DNA from: Beroe ovata
Lineage: Eukaryota; Ctenophora; Nuda; Beroida; Beroidae
Reading direction: 5' to 3'
Assembly: GCA_946803715.1 (NCBI GenBank)
Contig: CAMPET010000016.1
Location: 486,458 to 550,457 of the forward strand
Length of the DNA stretch: 64,000 nucleotides
Part shown: positions 33,334-43,900 of the stretch, piece after piece
Layout: each line of letters opens with the position of its first letter
Position numbering within the stretch: the first letter of the stretch is position 1
The notes under the pieces: model-generated
The model's database searches: none
Seen by the model: the letters and a program-made list of their open reading frames with translations, nothing else
Told to the model about the DNA's origin: nothing
Position numbers and translations under genes: made by a program

Positions 33334-34623
33334 TCACTCTTTGTGCCTAAACCCGCAGATATACAAACACATGGAAAATACTGTGAGAAGCGCCGTTGGT
33401 ATCGCAGAACCTAGCGTTAAGCACGTGAACAGTAAGACTGTCCAATCGCACCAGTTCAAACAATCGCCGGTGAACGGCGTCTGGACGAGCAATGACGCGT
33501 TGATGACGTCATAACACCCGAGGTTAACTGTGGTCTTCATGTACTGAATGATCATACCAACAACCCGGAAAACCAGAGATAGACTCATGAAAACCCTAGC
33601 TACAGTTGTAGAAGAGTAAACAAGGCAACCAAACCACCCTGCCTTCTCTTTCGTTAGCTTGAAGTCCTTCTTCCCCGTGCTAGCTATTTGGTAGAGCGGT
33701 AAGATGTAGATGAGGGCTGTAACAATGTCCTTGGCTACTAGATACCAGGGTGTAATGGCTATTCCACTCACAATGTACTTATCAACGAAGTAGTACTCCA
33801 GCAGAAGCTCTGGTGCATCCTCCAGTAATAACTTTGTGGAGGAAGCTAGCATCTTCGCAAAGACAGTGTAACTGTGGTGTTCATGTTCCCGCTCGTAGCT
33901 GTAAACCACACCAAAGTAGAAGAGGGCCACGATAGTACTGACAAACGCACCAAGACAGGAAAATGCGAGGATCCCATCGGTCACGCGGGTATTCCGCCAG
34001 ATTCGCTCGTCAATCAATCCGCCCGATTCCAACTGGTAGAAGTAGAATGCATCGAAATAAACATCAACAAGATTCCAAATGATGGAGAAGAGTGGCAGAG
34101 CTAAGAGTTTGAAGATCATGGTAAATTTCGCACAAAACAGTGGCAAGGTGATGAACTTGAGGAATTTTCGGTGCTTCTTGGCTGTCTTGATATCGGCACA
34201 TGTAACATCTAGCTCGAAAATTTCGCCGTTAGACAAGTCGGGCAGCCGCGAGACTTCTCCGTTTATAGAGAACCGGGTGAGGACACTAGCACTCTCCACA
34301 TGGTATACTATGTCCTCACCTCCCTCTTTCATCTGGTGATATGACTCTCCTGCGTGATGTCTCATGTAGAGCAACCTCCTGTTCCTCTGGTAAATTCCCT
34401 GCATGAAGTTAGGGAAGTTCACACCATCCTGCTCCTTGAGTTTACTGTCCCACAACAGATAGAGGAGTACCATCATTATCAGCGCGTATATGGATGGTAC
34501 CAACAGGGCGGCAAGTCTCTCAGAGGTTTCAAATCGAGGAACCCATGTCATTATGGTTACATTACAAAACTCCTGCCCAGTTACCACAGCACAACGAGTA
34601 TCATTGAATTGAGTGTCATTCAT
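33334..34623 (-). CDS. Intronless multi-pass membrane protein, family not recognised
   Basis: An uninterrupted 429-residue frame starts at ATG 34623. The N-terminus has three N-glycosylation sequons (two NDT and one NVT) before the first hydrophobic helix (about residues 38-60), which suggests a luminal or extracellular N-terminus. A soluble segment of about 80 residues follows, then roughly seven further hydrophobic stretches. A central LLLEDAPELLLEYYF motif lies between helices; an acidic 'ED-PEL' of this type could be functional. I cannot assign a family. The lack of introns among intron-rich neighbours could mean a retroposed or lineage-specific gene. Confidence 0.7.
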   Translation of the reverse strand: MNDTQFNDTRCAVVTGQEFCNVTIMTWVPRFETSERLAALLVPSIYALIMMVLLYLLWDSKLKEQDGVNFPNFMQGIYQRNRRLLYMRHHAGESYHQMKEGGEDIVYHVESASVLTRFSINGEVSRLPDLSNGEIFELDVTCADIKTAKKHRKFLKFITLPLFCAKFTMIFKLLALPLFSIIWNLVDVYFDAFYFYQLESGGLIDERIWRNTRVTDGILAFSCLGAFVSTIVALFYFGVVYSYEREHEHHSYTVFAKMLASSTKLLLEDAPELLLEYYFVDKYIVSGIAITPWYLVAKDIVTALIYILPLYQIASTGKKDFKLTKEKAGWFGCLVYSSTTVARVFMSLSLVFRVVGMIIQYMKTTVNLGCYDVINASLLVQTPFTGDCLNWCDWTVLLFTCLTLGSAIPTALLTVFSMCLYICGFRHKE

Positions 34624-34639
34624 GGTGTTTGTCCCAGGA

Positions 34640-35470
34640 GGATATACCTAGATGACTAGATGATGTTCTTAGCCCTTGAACACGCGTTAGGTCATGTTTC
34701 ATGTCCTGTATAACAGTTATCAGTGTAGTCAGTATCGTGAAAGGGGGAATAATCAGGATGCATTGAATTTCATATCAATATGTTTCAATACATGTATTAT
34801 TGTATAATGTAGTTCTCTTGCAACACAAAGTAACTCTTGTAAACTCCACATCCAGATATGAAAGGACCAAGTGTCCAGGTTGGAAGGAAAAATGTGAAAT
34901 CTTAGCCCAATTTCTAACAAAGGTTGTAAACAAAGCACTCTTAGTTTGACCGTGGGAAAGTTTAATACAGGCTAAGCTCGAAATGATCACTTAATCTGAA
35001 TTTCGCTTAATATGTACAATATAGTTATAGCACATGCAAAGCTGAAATTCTTGTTATAAAATTGAACTTGAATCAAAAACGAGTTCCAGAAATTTGTCTC
35101 GGAATGTAACTTATCAAGTAATAGTTATGCATTCTAATATAGACTGAATTGATGAAAATCATGATTCAAACATGATCATGATAAGCTTTACTGCTGTCAC
35201 TCTCAAGCTAGTGTCTGATTGCATAACAGTCTTTGTTCACATTTTCGTTCTGAGCCTTATCTGTTGCAGTTTGTCTGACAGTGTCTGTTACTGACTTTCA
35301 CATCTCATCAAGTTACATTGAACTACAAGTTACCTGAAAGATTGCTTAAATTGAACCTAATTGTAGTAAAATTGAAATAATGCTAGAAACTTTCATATTT
35401 AAGATCAAATTTCTGATTGAAGCAACATACCTTCATAACATTTTCTTGGATGTTTATTATCAAGTTAATG
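34640..35470. other. AT-rich intergenic sequence
   Basis: This lies between HEXIM and the multi-pass membrane-protein gene, both on the minus strand. Short 'cttgtaaactccac'-type frames are not convincing. No RNA gene is seen. Confidence 0.4.
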
Positions 35471-36178
35471 TCATTTATCAGACATACAGGCTTCATGTGT
35501 TTCCAAAGTACTCTCATTAGCTGTTAGTGATCTTGAAGCAACAGGTTCAGTTCCACCAACTTTAGAAAGTGATTCCCTTTTTAGTTTTAGATTTTCAGCC
35601 ACTAGCTCCTCATTCTCTTGGCGAAGATTCTCAACTTCTTTCAAGAGTTCATTGTATGATTCATCTCTACCTTTTCCCCTCTCTTTGAGTAATTCATTAA
35701 CAGTTTTCTCCAAATCAACAATCTCTGTTATCAATTGAGATCTTGTCTTTGATTCCAAGATATCAGCCTTCATGTTCTCAAATGTTTCAGCAAAATCATT
35801 TTCCATAAAAACACCAGAACTCTGCATAGCTTCTTGATGATCTTCACTACTAACAGAATTATAATCACATTCATCTGAATCATAAGACATACCAACAGGA
35901 GTTTGGTTAGGTGTAGTGGTGGGATGTTCTTGCATCAAGAATTGAGTAGTGTTGTTGGGTGCGGAAATTTTACAGCTAGCAATTCTTGCTTCACCTTTAA
36001 TGCGGTCTTTCTCATTGATCTCTTCCTTTTCTTTCCATGAGAGCTTAAAATAAGGCTTTTTATTTTTCTTTTGCTTCTTAGGGGCTCTTCTTGTTTTCTT
36101 TTTAAATATCACTGGTGATGAACTTTTGTGTGATTCAGACTTGTGGGGGCTATTCATCGGTAAAACTACTGAAGCCAT
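35471..36178 (-). CDS. HEXIM: HEXIM, 7SK-dependent P-TEFb inhibitor
   Basis: This nuclear protein, with 7SK RNA, inhibits the CDK9/cyclin T kinase and so controls RNA polymerase II pause release. The 235-residue frame starts at 36178, where the ATG directly follows an AG acceptor preceded by a T-run; a 5' UTR intron is therefore likely. A basic arginine/lysine motif (about residues 26-41) precedes PYFKLSW (42-48), matching the KHRR...PYY.LSW region that binds 7SK. PNNTTQFLM (74-82) corresponds to the PYNTTQFLM P-TEFb inhibitory motif. An acidic patch, a DFAETFE segment and a C-terminal leucine-rich coiled coil (about 150-215, cyclin T binding and dimerisation) follow. The Tyr of PYNT is Asn here. 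As in vertebrates, the coding part is intronless. Confidence 0.92.
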   Translation of the reverse strand: MASVVLPMNSPHKSESHKSSSPVIFKKKTRRAPKKQKKNKKPYFKLSWKEKEEINEKDRIKGEARIASCKISAPNNTTQFLMQEHPTTTPNQTPVGMSYDSDECDYNSVSSEDHQEAMQSSGVFMENDFAETFENMKADILESKTRSQLITEIVDLEKTVNELLKERGKGRDESYNELLKEVENLRQENEELVAENLKLKRESLSKVGGTEPVASRSLTANESTLETHEACMSDK

Positions 36179-36199
36179 CTGTGAAAAAAAGCAATCCAA

Positions 36200-37180
36200 T
36201 TAGTCTTATTGTATAAACCTATTATGATATACATATAATAAAAATCATCCACAATCTCCGATGAAAAAGAACAAGAGTCATTTCCAGTTGAAAACTTTTC
36301 ATTGAGTCTCATGGTGATAATAAGTGAGCGAAAGGTCTAAATTTTGACAATTCAATCATAAAATTTGAACAGATTCCACTGAAAATTATAAATCATTACA
36401 ACAAGTAGACATTGAGCAGAACAACCATCCAAGCACAGTTGGACTGGGTAAATGCGTAATTAGAAGCCTGAGAAAGAAATTCTTGATAGGGTCTTGGGTC
36501 TATCATAAATAAATAAATAAAAGGATAATGGTATCTAACCATCACGATTCTCTAAAGCACTGAAAAACAAACATTTTCAGCCATTGAAAAATGCCACCTT
36601 TAGACTTAGGTGTCCAATAATGAATTCAATAATGAATCCAATAATGAATTCAAAAATACGATCACATTTGGTGGAAGGAAACAGCTAATAAATGTTAATG
36701 CCCCTTTTCTTTGCAACAAAGGGGTGACTCTTCAGAAAATCATTGAATCTAGATTTGCTATCTAAGTAGGTAGGACCTTCAATCTTCTGTAATACTAGAG
36801 TGGATATGTACCAATAATGATTAGGCCTAACAGTCTTAGTGCTCTTCTTATAACTTTATAAATTAATCTTAAACATATCAATATTTGAAGAAACTCTAAC
36901 ATAAAGAGGCAAATCGTTCCAATATTGAATATGCCTTTACTCTCTCAGAAATAAAACTTCCATCTGCATCAATACTTCTAACATGGTTTGACCTGCTCAA
37001 AGGTTTCCTCGAAGAAGCTTTTTCTGCTTCTTCCAAGTTTGAAAAAATTCTGGCCATCAAATGACAATATCAAATATTCCATTATTCCACCAAACAGCAT
37101 CAAACTCTTGTCAGTTTCTATCATGCAATATTGCAATGTCAATATTGTCAATATGTCATTCTCATTCGCTGATATATGAT
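36200..37180. other. Intergenic between divergent HEXIM and COG1
   Basis: This is upstream of both HEXIM (-) and COG1 (+). It is AT-rich, with a small cluster of 'aataatgaatccaataatgaattc' repeats at 36610-36650. No gene is supported. Confidence 0.4.
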
Positions 37181-37189
37181 ATTCAAACG

Positions 37190-37600
37190 GACGCGGACAA
37201 GATGCGCACACGTTGCATTGCGCGCCGCTTGTCTGGCGATGCTAGACCGCTGATGCAAGCCGCGAAGCGGCTTGCGTCTGAGAATAAGTTTGCGCCGCGC
37301 GCGCGCAAAACGAAATTCTCGACAGGGTCTATCATCGATCGACAACGCGCCGCGACCGCGCCCCTTACTTTACTCTGTGATCTGAAAAGTCGTTAAGAGG
37401 AACCGCGGATTAGTATTAATGGGTCACGCAGCGCACGCGCAGCGCGGGAACAGGACAAAACAATTTTAATTGCCGGATGTTATCTGTCCACTGTTTTTTG
37501 CGCGTTACGGCAGCATGAACACTGAACAGAACAGTGTTGTATAATGTCTATCAATGATAGCCTCTGCCGCGAGAATTTTGTTTTGCACGCAAATTATTCT
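37190..37600. mobile_element. GC-rich foldback element, copy B (partial)
   Basis: The stretch 37229-37345 is nearly identical to the left arm of the 27.6-kb foldback element, from the 'tggcgatgctagaccgctg' block to the 'gacagggtctatcatcgat' block. The part 37471-37496 matches the second palindrome at 28.1 kb. The right arm seems degraded, with only 'tctatcaatgatag' and 'gagaattttgtttt' patches at 37547-37585. CpG and GCGC content contrast sharply with the AT-rich flanks. Confidence 0.8.
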
Positions 37601-37986
37601 TGCTGCGGTGCTCTTATATTATAATAGTTATATCTTATGATGAAACTTTTTGAGATATAACTTTTTATGATATAACTTTTTGAGATTGGCACTGAATAAT
37701 GAATATTTAAGTTGATCTTCTGTCAAAAACATTCTATTCTATTCTATTCTAAGTTCGTGTCTGCTAGGCCTAACATCTTTCCACATGTAGGCGCCAGGCA
37801 ATAGTTTAGAGTAATGTTATTAACAGTGGGTTATAGTATTATCTACTGAGGTCTTATCTCATATCATAGACTTAATGTTGGAAAGCATGATTAGAATATT
37901 AATTATTAGATTCATCATGTCTTAAATAGATAAATATATGTACTCATATCTTATTCTCTTTTCCTCTTTCTCCCTAGCTTTACGAT

Positions 37987-40900
37987 ATGACACCTTCTAA
38001 TGGTGGTAACAGGAAGCACTTAGTGTCCCAGTCTTCAGTTTTATCACAGCCTGATCTTCTCAGACCAGATGAGCTTTTCTCACAATTCACGTAAATTTAT
38101 AGCAATGATTGTTAAATTGATTTCTCAAATTCCCTTTGAATTTTGATTCAAAAAGTGTGTATTGACTGATATGAATTGGCATCAATTTTGCAGGGTCTCA
38201 GAGATCCAGAGAAACTTCCAGAAGATACAGCGTGATATTGAAAGTAAGAAACAAGAACTGAGGAGCATGGTTGGGGAGCGCTACAGGGAGCTGATTGACA
38301 CTGCTGATACTATAACTGATATGAAGAATACAGTCAGGGATATCAGGACAACCCTTAACTCTATACAAACTTCCTGCAAGATGGGTTTGTTAATTGGTTC
38401 AAGAAAAGATACTTGTTCAGAAAATATAACAGCACGTTTGTTCTAATATATCATTTTCAATGGTTATGTGCACAAGACATGCTATTAATGAAATTCAGTG
38501 ATAAATATATCATGGTGTTTCTATTTGCAGAAAAAATAACAACACAAGAAAGTGATGAACACTCCAAGAAGGAAGAGTTTTGGAGCATTGCCAGCCAGAT
38601 GAAGCTCCTTGTTGACACACCTGAGAAAATATGGAATGCAATGGAGAACAAGAACTTTCTTATTGGTATGAAAACCTCATAAGTATCGTATATGATGTTT
38701 CTACAAGTTTTGAAGTTAATTGCCTCACTGATACTCATATCAGATATATGCACTTGCTGCCAATAACTTAAAACAGTATTTTGTTCCCGAAATTCCTAAA
38801 ATTATGCATCCCCAGCTGGTCAACTGTACCTATTATCCCGTCACATTGTAACCAACTTGCATATTGGAACGAGTTCCACGCCATCTCCCCATCTCACCAA
38901 GTTTCCGGTGTTGACTCAGCAGTGGGGTGCTATCTCCCACTTCAAACCTTCCATTCTACAGGTTGACCTGATTATATTTGTCATCTCTCCCTTCATCAAT
39001 GTGTCTGTGCCCTCTCTTGGTGCTATATTCGTACAAGCGCCAAGAGTCAAGACCGTAAATATTAGAATCACAGAAGTCAACACAGCGTAAACTTGTTAAC
39101 CCACGAATTTCAGGGATGTAGGGATGTTCTTGAGGAGGCCAGTGTATCAGATGAGCAATTCACTGACTGTTGTGCTACTATAATCCTATTGGAGGGAATA
39201 GATTTGTCAGTTTTATTACAGCAAGTTCTTGACAAGAGGCTGAGCTCAGTGGGCAGTCACCTAGCAGCTGGCGGTAGTGTCAGAACCCAACTAGCCAAGG
39301 TTTGATACTAACTCCATTCAGAGTTTGTTATCATTCCGAGTTGCCAATCAGTTCGATTGAATTGGATGATTTCTCTTGTTTCCAAACATCACATATGATA
39401 TAGTACTCTGAAACAGTGTGTTGAAAGCATTACATCGACATTGAACCTCGTCAACAATAACTTGGTAACGGATAACAGAATTTCTCTCAAGCTACAGCAC
39501 TTGTGCAACAAGTAAGTGCCCAAGGGTCCAAAGACAAGGGACGGAGGGAAAATGAAAGTTTTAGACCCCCAAAGTCAAAGTTGAAAATTCTTTAATGGTT
39601 CCATTGTGCTTTGAACCTCACATCTGAGACGAAATTCCAATTTCCACAGACTTTCAGATGACATATCGAGACTTAGATATAAACGAAATAAATTAAATTT
39701 TTCACCATTTTCCCGATGAGATAGGCCAGAACACATTTTACCAGCCATCGTTATGAGAAAAAATATTTGACCGATTTTGGTGTGTCCCATCGATTTTAGT
39801 GGTTTCGTAAGTTTTGCTACCACAGGTTAGAGATCGTAGTTTAGGTGTGGTTCCACGGTCTGTGATCGTGAATTAGGTTGATACTTGTTGTTTGTGAGGA
39901 GAAGGGGGAGTAAGGTGGAAAATTACCGTCGTTAGTCCAGTAGACTCTTCGTTAGAGGCCTTCAGAATATCGGAGTATAAAAGTGTGGGCTTCACTTTTT
40001 AGCGATGCTCTGATCAGAGGTTCGAAGAAAATTTTTCGTATCATCATCATCATGCCAGTGTATTTAAAGGCGTTGATTTTCTGACGTTGAATCAATTTCC
40101 GGACGAATTTTTGGCCCATCTGGCATCTGCTTCCCTGGGTAGCTGTCTTCCATGTCACAGCTCAGAGTAATTTTCATATTTCCTTGATCTGGGTGTTCGT
40201 GTCACAACAACTTTTAGACTGCTTGCTTTGAATAAATACCTATATCTTACCTATTTCATTGTGCAGTGTTTCTACAATGGATGTCGTGAGTAGCGCGTTC
40301 CAACAAGAGACCGGACTGCAATCCCTGACGCGTCATCTGCCACAGCTTGTTCACAGCTACCACCCCACTGTTAACAGGTACTATAGCAGTATAGCAATAA
40401 CTAGATTAACTACTATAATGTTACCATCCCACTGTTAACAGGTACTATAGCAGTTTAGCAATAACTAGATTAACTACTATAATGTTACCATCCCACTGCT
40501 AACAGGTACTATAGCAGTATAGCAATAACTAGATAACCTACTATAATGGTACCATCCCACTGCTAACAGGTATATACTACTATTGCGCTACATAGACTTG
40601 TTCACTTGATGAGACTTTTCACTTGTCAAGACATGCACATCTCAAACACAGACTATCCAGTATCCAATATCCATATCACATCATCGTTGGAAATATTGAC
40701 AAATTGGAGACTCAATACAATTTTTCAGTTCGCTAGATCTGCCTGACATAGCTGGCATGTGTAATGAATGGGTTGACGGTGTGATAACTGTTATACACGA
40801 TACATTACATACAACGTTACACTATGTACAATCGGTTACCAGTGTTTCAAATATCGTAAAGCCATATTGCCAGGTATGAATTAAGTTTTATCACGATGTT

Positions 40901-43900
40901 TTTGGATATTGTACGAAACATTTTAGTAAAAATCTATTTTTCAGAAGAGTTCAGCTGAATGGGACCGTGTTTGTGTGGGCGTGTTGTCCAGAAAAGTGGA
41001 CATATGGGAAGACGTCCTGCTTGCTCCAGTGACAAGCCACATCAAGAAGATCATCAACTCGTACATTGGAGACGCGATGGTGGCGACCAATGCAGAGCTA
41101 TCTCAGATAGCACAGAATCACTCTGAGGTGTGGGACTGTCACATTGTCAAATGACGCTAATCGTAACGCGCCGGGTTTGCCAGATGAAGATATGCTGATC
41201 CATGCGCGCACGGACATCACGTATGCGCGCGCAGTCTCCCATGCAGTATGTATGCGTGCGTGGATATACCACATTACCACAATCTGGGCACAAGGACATC
41301 AGGACCTCTCCAGGCAAATGTGGCTGAGTTTGTCTGGAACCTCAGCTGTAAGAAGGACTCCAAACTGAAGCAGAAAACAGAAGGATTTGTGGATCCAGTG
41401 ATGCTGCTCTGTGGTAACTTAAACGAGAGGCTGACAGCCATTTACAATGACATCATCTCGTACACAGGTATATCAAATGTAACACTCAGCGAAAAATGAC
41501 ATCTTATACAGAATTTGAGGACCAGTTTCATGTTGAGTCGGTGACACCACACTCTATTCAGGTCCCCCTGAAAAGGCAAAGTATAAGGAAGACACGATCA
41601 GAGCAGCAGAGTTATTCACTCACGTAACGGGAGTGACAGAGGAGTCGCTGACTCTACTCGCTGAGCATATTGTCTCTGTTGTACCCGGTACTTTTCTCCA
41701 ATAATTTCATTTCACTATTTTCGAACATTCCGAATCTTCCTCTCCGCTCGGGCGATTTTCGCGATTATGCACTACTTCTCTCCTCACTCCATTTATTCCC
41801 CTAATTCTAACCCCTCCCCCTTCCCAAGAGAAGGGAGATTCCGCCACATTTCCGGACGAGATTTCCATCCTGATGCACGTGTGTCGGTGTATCGTGCTGT
41901 ACACTCCCCAGCTCACGTCCCTCCTTACCATGTCTCGTGACAGAGCCAAGTACTACGCCAGTAGTCACTACCAGTGTATCAGCACGGCAAAGTGTACCCT
42001 GCTACAGCGGTACGGCGCGTGGCTCTGTGATATGGTCGTGGGAAAACTGGATGAATTTCTGAAATCAGGTTAACATTGCTGCTCAATACAGTGAGTGTGT
42101 GTGTGTGTGTNGTATACCCATACACCTCTATAGATAAGACTTTGGTTTAGGTGTTGTTCCACGGTCTGTGATCGTGAATTAGGTTGATACTTGTAATTTG
42201 TGAGTAAAAGGGGGAGTAAGGTGGAAAATTACCGTCGTTAGTCCAGTAGAATCTTCGTTAGAGGCCTTCAGAATATCGGAGTATAAGAGTGTGGGCTTCA
42301 CTTTTTAGCGATACTCTGATCAGAGGTTCGAAGAAAATTTTTCGTATCATCATCATCATGCCAGTGTATTTAAAGGCGTTGATTTTTTGACGTTGAATCA
42401 ATTTCCGGTCGATTTTTTGGCCCATCTGGCATCTGCTTCCCTGGGTAGCTGTCTTCCATGTCACAGCTCAGAGTAGGTTTCATATTTCCTTGATCTGGGT
42501 GTTTGTGCTTTGAATAAATACCTATATTTTACCTATTTCGTTGTGCAGTGTTTCTACAATGGATGTTGTGAGTAGCGCGTTCCAACAAGAGACCGGACTG
42601 CAATCCCTGACTCGTCATCTGCCTCAGCTTGTTCACAGCTACCATCCCACTGTTAACAGGTACTATAGCAGTATAGCAATAACTAGATAACCTACTATAA
42701 TGGTACCATCCCACTGCTAACAGGTACTATAGCAATGACTCTCACCATATCCAACTATAATCGGTACATACTACTATTGCGCTACATAGAATATGTCTCA
42801 TACATGTGTTACATGAGACATGTTCACTTGATGGGACTTTTCACTTGTCAAGACATGCGCATCTCAAACACAGACTATCCAGTATCCAATATCCATATCA
42901 CATCACCGTTGGAAATGTTGACAAATTGGAGACTCAATACCATTTTTCAGTTCGCTAGATCTGCCTGACATAGCTGGCATGTGTAATGAATGGGTCGACG
43001 CTGTGATAACTGTTATACACGATACATTACATACAACGTTACACTATGTGCAATCGGTTACCAGTGTTTCGAATATCGTAAAGCCATATTGCCAGGTATG
43101 AATTAAGTTTTATAACGATGTTTTTGGATATTGTACGAATCATTTTAGTTAAACATAAAAGTCTTTTTTTCAGAAAAGTTCAGCTGAATGGGACGGTGTT
43201 TGTGTGGGCGTGTTGTCCAGAAAAGTGGACATATGGGAAGACGTCCTGCTCGTTCCAGTGACAAGCCACATCAAGAAGATCATCAACTCGTACATTGGAG
43301 ACGCGATGGTGGCAACCAATGCAGAGCTGTCTCAGATAGCACAGAATCACTCTGAGGTTTGGGACTGTCACATTGTCAAATGTTGCTAATCGTAACGCGC
43401 CGGGTGTGTCAGATGATGATATGCTGATCCATGCGCGCACCGACATCACGTATGCGCGCGCAGTCTCCCATGCATGCAGTATGTATGCGTGCGTGGATGT
43501 ACCACATTACCACAATCTGGGCACAAGGACATCAGGACCTCTCCAGGCAAATGTGGCTGAGTTTGTCTGGAACCTCAGCTGTAAGAAGGACTCCAAACTG
43601 AAGCAGAAAACAGAAGGATTTGTGGATCCAGTTATGCTGCTCTGCGGTAACTTAAACGAGAGGCTGACAGCCATTTACAATGACATAGTCTCATACACAG
43701 GTATATCAAATATAACACTCAGCGAAAACTAATATTTTGTACAGAATTTGAGGACCAGTTTCATGTTGAGTCGGTGACACCACACTCTGCTCAGGTCCCC
43801 CTGAAAAGGCAAAGTACAAGGAAGACACGATCAGAGCAGCAGAGTTATTCACTCATGTAACGGGAGTAACAGAGGAGTCGCTGACTCAACTCGCTGAGCA

